Origin: Lachnospiraceae bacterium
GTDB lineage: Bacteria > Bacillota > Clostridia > Lachnospirales > Lachnospiraceae
Assembly (NCBI GenBank): GCA_022510545.1
Contig: JAFLTG010000014.1
Location: forward strand, 1 to 47,206
DNA: 47,206 bases
Direction: 5' to 3'
Shown here: in pieces, positions 37,713 through 46,247 of the stretch
Layout: each line of letters begins with the position of its first letter
How positions within the stretch are numbered: the first letter of the stretch is position 1
Notes under the pieces: model-generated
The model's input: only the letters and a program-made list of their open reading frames with translations
The model's database searches: none
What the model was told of the DNA's origin: nothing
Program-made: the position numbers and the translations under genes

Positions 37713-37982
37713 ATGGCATCATGGTTAGATGATCCCGATGTTGCACATATTGAACGAGGTAAACTGGATTTCCTGCAGATGCTTGTCTTTGAAAGCAAAG
37801 GTCTCACCAGAGAACAGATGCTCCCTTTTCTTATGGCAGTCGGCAAACGTGGAAGGGATAATAATGTGAGCTTTACGGATGATGAGATAAATGTTATCGT
37901 AAATACGATAAAAAAATATGCCACACCGGAAGAATGCGAGAAGATGGATAAGATGGTGACTATGTTTTACAAGAAAAGATAA
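37713..37982 (+). CDS. Small orphan protein (89 aa)
   Basis: No family recognised. It is soluble, helical and charged, with KLDFLQMLVFESKGLTREQM, LMAVGKRGRDNNVSFTDDEI and a Lys-rich end. AGGAGG nine bases before the ATG is a strong RBS, stronger than that of the gene before it. It is followed by a terminator, so it ends the small-protein unit. Confidence 0.8.
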   Translation: MASWLDDPDVAHIERGKLDFLQMLVFESKGLTREQMLPFLMAVGKRGRDNNVSFTDDEINVIVNTIKKYATPEECEKMDKMVTMFYKKR

Positions 37983-38005
37983 GATAAATTGATAATGCCA
38001 ATGGC

Positions 38006-38041
38006 AAAATGCGCAAGCAATCTAAAAGGCTTGCGCATTTT
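38006..38041. terminator. Intrinsic terminator between the 89-aa gene and leuS
   Basis: A 13-bp stem (AAAATGCGCAAGC with its complement) and a 10-base loop. The stem has A and T tracts at its base, so it may work for both convergent genes (leuS ends at 38092 on the other strand). Confidence 0.88.
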
Positions 38042-38091
38042 AAATCTCGGCAAATTACCACCGTTTCTAAGCGGCTTTGTGCATATATTTC

Positions 38092-40500
38092 CTACTTCTG
38101 CACAATATTCACAATTCTTCCCGGAACATATATTTCCTTCACAATTGTTCCGGTCAGCTTACCTGCAATCTGCTCTTTAGCTTTGGCAATAACCTCATCC
38201 TTGGGATCTTCTTTACCAATCATCAGCGTCGCTCTGGTTTTACCGTTAATCTGTACGGCAATTTCCACCGTATCTTCTACAGTCTTGGCTTCGTCATATT
38301 CCGGCCAGGATGCCTGATACACCCTGCCTTCAAAGCCAGCAGCCTGCCACAGCTCTTCCGTTATATGCGGAGCTACAGGATTAAGCAATGTAATAAGCGT
38401 CTTAAATTCACCTTTAGTCACTTCATTCTTCCTGTAAAATTCATTTATAAGCGCCATCATAGCTGCTATAGCCGTATTATATTTAAGACTTTCAAAATCA
38501 TTGCTGACCTTCTTAATAGTCTGGTGCATCTTGGTTTCCAGATCCTTGGAATAAGACATATCATCAGTCATAATGTCCTGCAGTTTCCAGACCCTTTCAA
38601 GGAAACGACGACAGCCCTTTACGCCATCATCAGACCAGGCAGCGGAAAGCTCAAACGCACCGATGAACATTTCATAAGTACGCATGGTGTCTGCTCCGTA
38701 TTCTCTGATTATATCATCAGGGTTTACGACATTTCCGCGAGATTTACTCATCTTCTCGCCATTAGAGCCAAGAATCATACCATGTGAAGTTCTCTTTGAA
38801 TATGGTTCCGGACAAGGCACTACCTTGCTGTCATATAAAAACTTGTGCCAAAAACGTGAATATAACAAGTGCAGTGTCGTATGCTCCATACCACCGTTGT
38901 ACCAGTCTACCGGCATCCAGTAGTCCAGTGCTTCCTTGCTTGCAAGAGCATCCTTATTATCAGGATCGGTATAACGCAGGAAGTACCAGGAAGAACCGGC
39001 CCACTGAGGCATGGTATCAGTTTCTCTCTTAGCGGGACCACCACAGCAGGGACAGGTTGTATTGACCCACTCGGTCATTGTGGAAAGAGGAGACTCTCCG
39101 TTATCAGTGGGCATATAACTTTCTACCTCCGGAAGCTCCAAAGGCAGTTCACTTTCATCAATCGGCACATAACCGCATTTTTCACAATATACGATTGGAA
39201 TAGGCTCTCCCCAGTAACGTTGTCTGGAGAATACCCAGTCCCTTAATTTAAAGTTTGTCTTCGCGCTGCCGATGCCTTTTTCTTCAAGATAAGCAATCAT
39301 TTTTTCTTTAGCCTCGGCTACACTTAGTCCGTTAAGAAATTCGGAATTAACAAGTATTCCGGTTGCCACATCGGTATATACTTCTTCCTGTACATCCTTG
39401 CCGCCTGCAACAACTTCTATTATAGGAAGATTGAATTTCTTAGCAAAATCCCAGTCTCTTTCATCATGCGCCGGAACTGCCATAATCGCACCGGTACCGT
39501 AGCTCATAAGAACATAATCTGAAATAAAAATCGGGATTTCTTTTTCATTTACAGGATTAACAGCAACCATACCGTCAATCTTTACACCTGTTTTTTCCTT
39601 AGCAAGCTCAGAACGCTCAAAATCAGACTTTCTTGCAGCCTGCTCTCTATATGCGTTTATTTCATCCCAGTTTTTCAATTCGTCTTTATACTTATCAATA
39701 ATAGGATGCTCAGGAGATACTACCATATAGGTAGCTCCAAAAAGAGTATCACATCTGGTAGTGTATACACGCAGCTTGTCTTCTTTTCCTTTAATCGCAA
39801 AATCAACCTCTGCACCTATGGATTTTCCTATCCAGTTCTTTTGTGATACCTTAACCTTCTCTACATAGTCAACCGTATCGAGGCCTTCAATAAGTTTATC
39901 AGCATACTCGGTTATCTTTAACATCCACTGGCTCTTTACCTTACGTACTACCTCGGAACCGCATCTTTCACAAACTCCGTTTACTACTTCCTCATTAGCA
40001 AGACCGACTTTACATGAGGTACACCAGTTAATAGGCATCTCTGACTTATATGCAAGACCTGCCTTGAATAATTTCAGGAAAATCCACTGAGTCCATTTAT
40101 AGTAATTCGGGTCAGTTGTATTAACTTCCCTGTCCCAGTCAAAAGAATAACCCAGTTCATGAAGCTGGTTTTTAAAACGAACAACGTTATTCTCCGTTAC
40201 AATGCGCGGATGTATATGGTTCTTAATCGCATAATTCTCTGTAGGAAGCCCAAATGCATCCCAGCCCATAGGATAAAGGACATTATATCCCTGCATCCTT
40301 CTCTTTCTTGCAACAATATCAAGAGCAGTATATGGTCTTGGATGACCTACATGGAGTCCCTGCCCCGATGGATAAGGGAACTCTACCAATGCATAATATT
40401 TCGGTTTGGAATAATCGCTTGATGTCTTAAACGCCTTCTCATCATCCCAAATTTTCTGCCATTTTTGTTCCACTTCCCTGTGATTATATAATTCTGCCAT
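38092..40500 (-). CDS. leuS: Leucyl-tRNA synthetase
   Basis: Charges tRNA-Leu; class I synthetase, 802 residues, normal bacterial length. HIGH motif as HVGH in [16 protein letters not shown] (about 50), KMSKS in [16 protein letters not shown], an editing (CP1) domain with [20 protein letters not shown] and [17 protein letters not shown], Cys pairs for zinc ([16 protein letters not shown] and CERCGSE; CEKCGY; CPCCGG), and a C-terminal anticodon-binding part ending [21 protein letters not shown] lies 10 bases before the ATG. It has its own promoter and a structured leader (see 40536-40590). Confidence 0.98.
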   Translation of the reverse strand: MAELYNHREVEQKWQKIWDDEKAFKTSSDYSKPKYYALVEFPYPSGQGLHVGHPRPYTALDIVARKRRMQGYNVLYPMGWDAFGLPTENYAIKNHIHPRIVTENNVVRFKNQLHELGYSFDWDREVNTTDPNYYKWTQWIFLKLFKAGLAYKSEMPINWCTSCKVGLANEEVVNGVCERCGSEVVRKVKSQWMLKITEYADKLIEGLDTVDYVEKVKVSQKNWIGKSIGAEVDFAIKGKEDKLRVYTTRCDTLFGATYMVVSPEHPIIDKYKDELKNWDEINAYREQAARKSDFERSELAKEKTGVKIDGMVAVNPVNEKEIPIFISDYVLMSYGTGAIMAVPAHDERDWDFAKKFNLPIIEVVAGGKDVQEEVYTDVATGILVNSEFLNGLSVAEAKEKMIAYLEEKGIGSAKTNFKLRDWVFSRQRYWGEPIPIVYCEKCGYVPIDESELPLELPEVESYMPTDNGESPLSTMTEWVNTTCPCCGGPAKRETDTMPQWAGSSWYFLRYTDPDNKDALASKEALDYWMPVDWYNGGMEHTTLHLLYSRFWHKFLYDSKVVPCPEPYSKRTSHGMILGSNGEKMSKSRGNVVNPDDIIREYGADTMRTYEMFIGAFELSAAWSDDGVKGCRRFLERVWKLQDIMTDDMSYSKDLETKMHQTIKKVSNDFESLKYNTAIAAMMALINEFYRKNEVTKGEFKTLITLLNPVAPHITEELWQAAGFEGRVYQASWPEYDEAKTVEDTVEIAVQINGKTRATLMIGKEDPKDEVIAKAKEQIAGKLTGTIVKEIYVPGRIVNIVQK

Positions 40501-40535
40501 CTATATGTGCCCCTTCCTTAAACAAGTCAAAATCT

Positions 40536-40590
40536 GCGATGTTTTGGGACTTTAGTCACAAAACTCGCGGGTGAAAATTTATTTTCACCC
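40536..40590 (-). promoter_or_regulatory. Structured 5' leader of leuS
   Basis: Minus-strand RNA, 5' to 3': a hairpin GGGTGAAAAT/ATTTTCACCC (40590-40569), then directly a longer one (40568-40536) of the form GCG, GTTTTG, GAC, loop of four, GTC, CAAAAC, CGC with one- or two-base bulges between the stem parts. No specifier loop or T-box consensus was found, so it is not a standard T-box. It could control translation or transcript stability. Confidence 0.6.
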
Positions 40591-40601
40591 TATCTCCCAT
40601 A

Positions 40602-40629
40602 ATTTTACTATACCCGCATAATTTGTCAA
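40602..40629 (-). promoter_or_regulatory. Promoter of leuS
   Basis: Minus strand: consensus TTGACA (40624-40629), 16 bases, TAAAAT (40602-40607), about 100 bases before the ATG. Confidence 0.7.
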
Positions 40630-40640
40630 CCCCGAACGCA

Positions 40641-40683
40641 AAAACAGGATGCCGTATCCCCCAATACGTATGCATCCTGTTTT
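40641..40683 (-). terminator. Terminator after the EF-G paralogue gene
   Basis: In minus-strand RNA AAAACAGGATGC pairs with GCATCCTGTTTT, with an inner part (GTAT/ATAC) and a C-rich loop, followed by a T run. It lies 32 bases after the stop, before the leuS promoter. Confidence 0.88.
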
Positions 40684-40714
40684 CCTTCTCTAAAAAGTTA
40701 AACTATTGTTTGCC

Positions 40715-42805
40715 TTAGTCTTCATTACCTGCAGCTACCTTGGCAGCTCTTGCAGCAACCTCTTTTTCCTGAACATCGCTTGGTGCCTGTTCATATCTTG
40801 CAAACTCATATTCATAAACACCTCTACCGCCTGTCATAGAGCGTAAATCAGTACAGTAACCCTGCAGGCATGACATCGGAATATCGGCCTCAATAACCTG
40901 CTTTCCGTCTGTAGTAGGATTCATTCCAAGCACCCTTCCGCGGCGCTTATTCAAATCACCCATTATATCTCCAGTATAAGTATCCGGAACCGTTACCTTC
41001 AAGGAAACGATTGGCTCAAGCAGAACCGGTTTAGCCTCCATAAAGCCTTTCTTAAATGCCTGTATAGTTGCCATCTTAAATGCCATTTCCGAAGAATCCA
41101 CCGGATGATATGAACCGTCATACAAAGTAGCCTTAACACCGACTACCGGATATGCTGCTAACGGCCCGCTAAGTACTGAATCCTGAAGACCTTTCTCCAC
41201 TGCCGGGAAGAAGTTCTTAGGAACGGCACCTCCCACTACAACCTGCTCAAATACATAAGGTTCTTCCAATGAACCTGAAGGCTCAAATTTCATCTTTACA
41301 TGTCCATACTGACCATGTCCGCCGGACTGTTTCTTATATTTGTATTCAACGTCAGAATTCTTCTGAATTGTCTCCTTGTATGCAATCTTAGGTGCCGAAA
41401 GTTTAACAGAGACCTTATATTCGCTGAGAAGTCTGCTTGTAACAACCTCTAAATGCAAATCTCCCATTCCATATAAAAGTGTTTGTCTGTTTTCAGCATC
41501 ATTTACAATCTTCAGAGTCTGGTCTTCATGCGTCATCTTCTGAAGCGACTGTGAAATCTTATCGATATCCGCCTTATTTTCCGCCTGATAGCGCATCACC
41601 GTATAAGGAGTTGATATCTCAGTCTTACCAAAACGAATAGGATGCGCCTTGGTAGATAAAGTATTACCGGTTCTTGCCGCCGTAAGTTTTGCTATTGCTC
41701 CGATATCTCCTGCATGCAGCTCCGATATCTCAACCGGCTTACTTCCCTGCAATACATACAATTTGCTTATTTTCTCTTCTACATCTTTATCTTCATTGAA
41801 AATCAGGTCATCGCTCTTAATTACTCCTGAACATACTTTGATCAATGAATATTTTCCAATGAAGGGATCGACAATCGTCTTGAAGATAAAAGCTGACTTT
41901 GACTTGGAGAAATCATAGTTTGCAGCAAAAATCTCATTTGTCTTAAGATCGATTCCGGCAATTTCTCTGTTCTCCGGACTCGGCATATATTTCACAATAT
42001 CATCAAGCAATGTATAAATACCCTGACAAAGCAGGCTGGAACCCATTGACATAGGAACGATACTGCCTTCCATTACATTATTCCGAAGGGCTGCTCTGAT
42101 TTCAGCCTCGGAGAAAGTATCGCCGTTAAAATAACGCTCCATAAACTCTTCGCTCGTCTCTGCAACCGCTTCCATAAGCGCATCACGGCAAATCTGTAAG
42201 TTATCCTTGCTGTAATCAGGCATGTCACATTCAACGACTTCCTTATCCTTCCAGCGATATGCCTGCTCTGTTATTACATTGATATAACCGACAAACTTCT
42301 CCTCCTCACGGATCGGCAGATGAAACGGTGCCAGCTTTTTACCGTATTTATTAGTCATATATTCAACAACCTGACGGAAAGAAGCATTATCAATATCCAT
42401 ATCCGTTACAAAAACAAAACGCGGCAGTTTATATTTCTCACACAATTCCCATGCTTTCTCGGTTCCGACTTCCACACCGGCTTTACCCGACACTACAATG
42501 ATCGCTGCATCTGCCGCAGCAACAGCCTCTTCAACCTCTCCTACGAAATCAAAAAATCCCGGTGTATCCAATACATTAACTTTTACACCTTCCCATTCAA
42601 TCGGAACTACTGAAGTTGTAATAGATATCTGGCGCTTCTGCTCTTCCTTGCCATAATCACTGATAGTATTGCCGTCCGACACCTTACCCATACGGGAAGT
42701 AATTCCTGCAAGATATGCCATTGCCTCTACCAGACTTGTCTTGCCACAGCCTCCATGACCAAGCAGCACTACATTACGAATTTTGTCAGTTGTGTAAACA
42801 TTCAT
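40715..42805 (-). CDS. Elongation factor G paralogue (EF-G2-like) with non-canonical GTPase motifs
   Basis: 696 residues with all EF-G domains (GTPase, II, III, IV with HGQYGHVKMKFEPSGS, V with GDLNKRRGRVLGMN). The GTPase motifs differ from EF-G: G1 is GHGGCGKTS (16-24), G3 reads DTPGFFDF (80-87) instead of DTPGHVDF, so the catalytic His is replaced by Phe, and G4 reads TDMD (134-137) instead of NKMD. These features mark a divergent paralogue clade known in clostridia rather than the main translocase. The start MNVYTTDKIRNVVLLGHGG is typical of that clade. The cell must carry a canonical fusA elsewhere. AAGGAGG precedes the ATG. Confidence 0.93.
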   Translation of the reverse strand: MNVYTTDKIRNVVLLGHGGCGKTSLVEAMAYLAGITSRMGKVSDGNTISDYGKEEQKRQISITTSVVPIEWEGVKVNVLDTPGFFDFVGEVEEAVAAADAAIIVVSGKAGVEVGTEKAWELCEKYKLPRFVFVTDMDIDNASFRQVVEYMTNKYGKKLAPFHLPIREEEKFVGYINVITEQAYRWKDKEVVECDMPDYSKDNLQICRDALMEAVAETSEEFMERYFNGDTFSEAEIRAALRNNVMEGSIVPMSMGSSLLCQGIYTLLDDIVKYMPSPENREIAGIDLKTNEIFAANYDFSKSKSAFIFKTIVDPFIGKYSLIKVCSGVIKSDDLIFNEDKDVEEKISKLYVLQGSKPVEISELHAGDIGAIAKLTAARTGNTLSTKAHPIRFGKTEISTPYTVMRYQAENKADIDKISQSLQKMTHEDQTLKIVNDAENRQTLLYGMGDLHLEVVTSRLLSEYKVSVKLSAPKIAYKETIQKNSDVEYKYKKQSGGHGQYGHVKMKFEPSGSLEEPYVFEQVVVGGAVPKNFFPAVEKGLQDSVLSGPLAAYPVVGVKATLYDGSYHPVDSSEMAFKMATIQAFKKGFMEAKPVLLEPIVSLKVTVPDTYTGDIMGDLNKRRGRVLGMNPTTDGKQVIEADIPMSCLQGYCTDLRSMTGGRGVYEYEFARYEQAPSDVQEKEVAARAAKVAAGNED

Positions 42806-42870
42806 AGCTTAACCTCCTTATGGCAAATAGTTACATACGCCTTTGCTCTTTAAATTAATACGATGTGTAT

Positions 42871-42899
42871 ATTTTACTAAATTTTTTTAGAAATTGCAA
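42871..42899 (-). promoter_or_regulatory. Promoter of the EF-G paralogue gene
   Basis: Minus strand: TTGCAA (42894-42899), 17 bases, TAAAAT (42871-42876), about 60 bases before the ATG at 42805. Confidence 0.55.
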
Positions 42900-43085
42900 T
42901 AATATATGATTATTTTGCACATTTTTTTGTGCGCGTGGAAACGTGTTACCGAATATAAAGATATAATTTGTATATTGTATACAGCTTATAAGGTAAGTGG
43001 CTGACTGCGCTTTATTGATTTTCAGTAAATGAAATGATATATTATACAATAGAATTATTTATTATATAAACTTTTAAATATATAT

Positions 43086-43114
43086 TTAGATATTATAAAA
43101 ATATACACTATAAT
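43086..43114 (+). promoter_or_regulatory. Promoter of tyrA-aroA
   Basis: TTAGAT (43086-43091), 17 bases, TATAAT (43109-43114), about 30 bases before the tyrA ATG. The surrounding DNA is very AT-rich, which lowers the weight of the match. Confidence 0.5.
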
Positions 43115-43149
43115 TAAATTGATATATTTAATTTTAAGGAGCTGCATAT

Positions 43150-44250
43150 ATGAGTAACTTTACATGCGGATTTATAGGCCTGGGCCTGATTGGCGGATCA
43201 ATTGCCAAAGCGCTGCACAGTAAGCTGCCTGGGGCAAGGTTGATAGCTTATGATACAAACTCATCTTCTCTTGAACTTGCACTGTCTGAAGGTGTTATTC
43301 AACATATCTGTTCAGGAATCGGAGCGGAATTTGGTGAGTGCGATTATATCTTTTTGTGTGCTCCGGTATCTCATAATGATGAAAACCTGCTTGAGTTAAA
43401 AAAGCATCTGTCAAAGCATACGATTCTTACTGATGTGGGAAGTGTCAAAACCGGAATTCATGAGCATATTGCGGCGATTGGACTTGAAGAACAGTTTATC
43501 GGCGGGCATCCTATGACAGGCTCGGAGCGGTTTGGTTATCCTAACTCCAAAGCTTCATTATTTGAAAACGCTTATTATATATTGACTCCTACAAAAAACG
43601 TCGCAGATGAAAAAATAGCCTCCTACAGGAATCTTGTTAAAGAAATCGGAGCCATTCCATTGGTATTGTCTTACGATCAACATGATTATGTGACCGCTGC
43701 CATTTCACACCTTCCGCATGTTATCGCGGCATCTTTGGTCAATCTGGTAAAAGACTCGGATTCCGAGGAAGGTATTATGAAAATGATTGCCGCAGGAGGC
43801 TTTAAGGATATTACTAGGATCGCTTCCTCTTCCCCTACTATGTGGCAGCAGATATGTCTTAGCAATACTGAAAATATTTCGGTTTTGTTAGACCGGTATA
43901 TAAAAAATCTGACAGAATTCAAAGACGAACTCGATTCCAGAAAAACGGATGAACTTTATCGGTTTTTCGATACAGCGAGGGTATACAGAGAATCCTTTAT
44001 TGATGCTTCCAGCGGTCCGATCAAGACCGAATATGTGATTACTGTTGATATTGCCGACAGGCCCGGTGCTATTGCGGCTATTGCTTCACTGCTTGCCATG
44101 CATGATATAAGTATTAAGAATATCGGAATCAATCATAACAGGGAGCTGGCTGAAGGGGCGCTGAGGATTGAGTTTTATGACGAGGATGCTACCGCCAATG
44201 CGGTTGATGTGTTTAAAGAGCATGGGTATACTATTCATACTAAGAAATAA
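43150..44250 (+). CDS. tyrA: Prephenate dehydrogenase with ACT domain
   Basis: Oxidative decarboxylation of prephenate to 4-hydroxyphenylpyruvate for tyrosine. 366 residues. NAD fold GFIGLGLIGGSIAKALHSK at the N-terminus, DVGSVKTGIHEHI, GGHPMTGSERFGYPNSKASL with the catalytic His, DYVTAAISHLPHVIAASLV, and a C-terminal ACT domain (about 296-366, VDIADRPGAIAAIASLLAMH) for feedback by tyrosine. AAGGAG lies eight bases before the ATG. It is followed after 48 bases by aroA. Confidence 0.96.
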   Translation: MSNFTCGFIGLGLIGGSIAKALHSKLPGARLIAYDTNSSSLELALSEGVIQHICSGIGAEFGECDYIFLCAPVSHNDENLLELKKHLSKHTILTDVGSVKTGIHEHIAAIGLEEQFIGGHPMTGSERFGYPNSKASLFENAYYILTPTKNVADEKIASYRNLVKEIGAIPLVLSYDQHDYVTAAISHLPHVIAASLVNLVKDSDSEEGIMKMIAAGGFKDITRIASSSPTMWQQICLSNTENISVLLDRYIKNLTEFKDELDSRKTDELYRFFDTARVYRESFIDASSGPIKTEYVITVDIADRPGAIAAIASLLAMHDISIKNIGINHNRELAEGALRIEFYDEDATANAVDVFKEHGYTIHTKK

Positions 44251-44298
44251 TGGAATGGTACGAGAGGTTATTTAATAATAAAACATGAGGTATATAAT

Positions 44299-45579
44299 AT
44301 GAACATTACTAAAATAAACGGATTACATGGAGAAGTAACAATCCCCGGCGACAAATCAATTTCACATAGGGCCGTAATGTTTGGCGCACTTGCAAAGGGT
44401 ACAACGGAGGTTCGCAATTTCCTGCAGGGTGCAGATTGTTTGTCTACTATTGATTGTTTCCGCAAACTTGGAATAGAGATTGAAAATACTCCGGATAAGA
44501 TATTGATTCATGGAAAAGGCCTGAATGGCCTCAGTGCGCCTGCTGTCACTTTGGACACCGGCAACAGCGGTACTACAACCCGCCTGATTTCCGGCATTTT
44601 GGCGGCGCAGCCTTTTGAAACTACGCTTACTGGGGATGCTTCAATACAGAAACGTCCTATGAAAAGGATAATTGAACCTCTTTCTATGATGGGGGCGGAT
44701 ATAATAAGCATAAACGGTAACGACTGTGCACCGCTTCGTATTACAGGAAAACCGTTACATGGAATCGATTATCATTCCAAAGTAGCTTCCGCGCAGGTTA
44801 AATCCGCTATTCTGCTTGCCGGGCTTTATGCGGATGGAGAAACCAGGGTGAGTGAGCCTGTAATAAGCCGGAACCATTCCGAAATAATGCTTTGCTATTT
44901 CGGGGCGGATGTACATACCGAAGGCAAAACCGCAATCATTAAACCACAACCGGATTTAACGGCTCAGTTTGTAAATGTGCCGGGAGATATTTCTTCTGCG
45001 GCTTATTTTATAGCTGCAGGACTTATTGTACCTAACTCGGAAATTCTTATCAAAAATGTGGGAATTAATCCTACAAGAGACGGAATTCTCAAAGTTGCTA
45101 TTGAAATGGGTGGGGATATTACGTTATTAAATGAAAATCTTGACGGTGAACCGACTGCGGATATCCTTGTAAAATCATCTTCATTGCATGGCATAACTAT
45201 TGAAGGGGATATCATTCCAACTCTCATAGATGAGCTTCCTATTATCAATATAATGGCCGCTGTTGCAGACGGAACCACTATTATAAAAGATGCTGCGGAA
45301 TTAAAGGTAAAGGAATCCAACAGGATTGATGTGATGGTAGAAAACTTAAGTGCAATGGGTGCACAGATTACCGGAACCGATGACGGTATGATAATTGAAG
45401 GCGGAAAAGAACTTCATGGATCTGTTATTGAGACTTATGCAGATCACAGAATTGCAATGAGTTTTGCAATTGCGGCTTTAATTGCAGACGGAGAAACGAT
45501 AATAAACGGGCGCGATGTCGTTAATATAAGTTATCCGACTTTTTATGAGGATTTAGAAAAACTAAAATCTTATTCATAA
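44299..45579 (+). CDS. aroA: 3-Phosphoshikimate 1-carboxyvinyltransferase (EPSP synthase)
   Basis: Joins shikimate-3-phosphate and PEP in the shikimate pathway. 426 residues. Features: IPGDKSISHRAVMFGALAKG, LDTGNSGTTTRLISGILA, GDASIQKRPMKRIIEPLSMM, the VASAQVKSAILLAGLYADG segment, LKVKESNRID and YADHRIAMSFAIAALIA. Asn/Gly-rich active sites are intact. GAGGT precedes the ATG. The last 59 bases overlap the end of the VanZ-like gene on the other strand. Confidence 0.97.
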   Translation: MNITKINGLHGEVTIPGDKSISHRAVMFGALAKGTTEVRNFLQGADCLSTIDCFRKLGIEIENTPDKILIHGKGLNGLSAPAVTLDTGNSGTTTRLISGILAAQPFETTLTGDASIQKRPMKRIIEPLSMMGADIISINGNDCAPLRITGKPLHGIDYHSKVASAQVKSAILLAGLYADGETRVSEPVISRNHSEIMLCYFGADVHTEGKTAIIKPQPDLTAQFVNVPGDISSAAYFIAAGLIVPNSEILIKNVGINPTRDGILKVAIEMGGDITLLNENLDGEPTADILVKSSSLHGITIEGDIIPTLIDELPIINIMAAVADGTTIIKDAAELKVKESNRIDVMVENLSAMGAQITGTDDGMIIEGGKELHGSVIETYADHRIAMSFAIAALIADGETIINGRDVVNISYPTFYEDLEKLKSYS

Positions 45580-46042
45580 AGTAAGATACCAGCATACAGG
45601 CAATTCCGGCTATACTTCCAAGCCAGTTTAGTTTTACATCTGTCATCTGAAAATGTCTGCCATCAATATACTGCTTATAATATTCAGTATAATAAGCCAA
45701 AATATAGCAGGCTCCTCCTGACATAAGCACTCCGAGGATACGAAAATATCTTCTAAAAATCACCATACTCACAAATGTAGTTACAAGTCCCACTACAAAA
45801 AAGAGCGTAATATGCGCAAAGTAGCGCAGCATCAGACTAACCGCAGTAACTTCTACATCCGTGGGAGCATCATAAATACTCTGCGCAACCCTTACGGCAA
45901 TGCTCATGGTCTCGGATGCAGACTTATCTCCGCTTTGAAATGATAAAACAATAACCAGATAAACAAGCATCATCAGACAGAGGACGGATATGAAAATAAC
46001 GGCCAGTTCCAGCCATAGATTCATCCTTTTTTCAGGTTTCAT
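45521..46042 (-). CDS. VanZ-like membrane protein
   Basis: 173 residues, four predicted TM helices (about 12-32, 74-92, 101-118 and 145-165). VYLVIVLSFQSGDKSASET near residues 22-42 and the VGLVTTFVSMVIFRRYFRI and IDGRHFQMTDVKLNWLGSIA segments match the VanZ family, where H and D/R-D-x-x-D-x-x-x-N-x-x-G is the usual core. VanZ gives low teicoplanin resistance in enterococci, but most VanZ-like proteins are of unknown function and no resistance is claimed. The last 59 bases are antisense to aroA. AAGAAGGAAAC precedes the ATG. Confidence 0.85.
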   Translation of the reverse strand: MKPEKRMNLWLELAVIFISVLCLMMLVYLVIVLSFQSGDKSASETMSIAVRVAQSIYDAPTDVEVTAVSLMLRYFAHITLFFVVGLVTTFVSMVIFRRYFRILGVLMSGGACYILAYYTEYYKQYIDGRHFQMTDVKLNWLGSIAGIACMLVSYFMNKILVFLNPHKKSDNLY

Positions 46043-46177
46043 AACTGTTTCCTTCTTCCCAATAATACTGTAACTTCGATTACAGTGATTTCCAATGAAA
46101 TATCCATATTTTTAACTTATCATAATATAGTTTTTTTGTAAAGAAAACCTAGTACAATCTATTAATATCATAATAAA

Positions 46178-46205
46178 TTGAAAATATTGAAAAAATAGGT
46201 ATAAC
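46178..46205 (+). promoter_or_regulatory. Promoter of the AT-rich two-TM gene
   Basis: TTGAAA (46178-46183), 16 bases, TATAAC (46200-46205). The -10 overlaps the palindrome at 46201-46220. Confidence 0.5.
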
Positions 46206-46220
46206 ATTGTAGAATGTTAT
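46201..46220. promoter_or_regulatory. Perfect 20-bp palindrome over the -10 region (possible operator)
   Basis: ATAACATT and AATGTTAT are exact inverted copies around GTAG. It covers the -10 box and start point of the gene at 46248, the position expected of a repressor site. Confidence 0.45.
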
Positions 46221-46247
46221 TAAATTTTAATACTGCATGGAGGATAT

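Larger units (their letters stand above)
42806..43149. other. 344-base intergenic region between divergent genes
   Basis: It holds the EF-G paralogue promoter (42871-42899) and the tyrA promoter (43086-43114). Between them lies AT-rich DNA with one small hairpin, GCACA/TGTGC around a T run (about 42917-42934), and a direct repeat CGTGgaaaCGTG (about 42936-42948). No ORF with a ribosome binding site and no known riboswitch or T-box was found. Confidence 0.6.

Noticed and set aside
40536..40714. T-box riboswitch for leuS
   Set aside because: Only fragments like AGGGTG and CCGCG occur; there is no stem I, no specifier loop and the leader is too short.
45521..46042. Glycopeptide resistance gene
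   Set aside because: VanZ-like proteins are common in sensitive Firmicutes and no other van genes are present.
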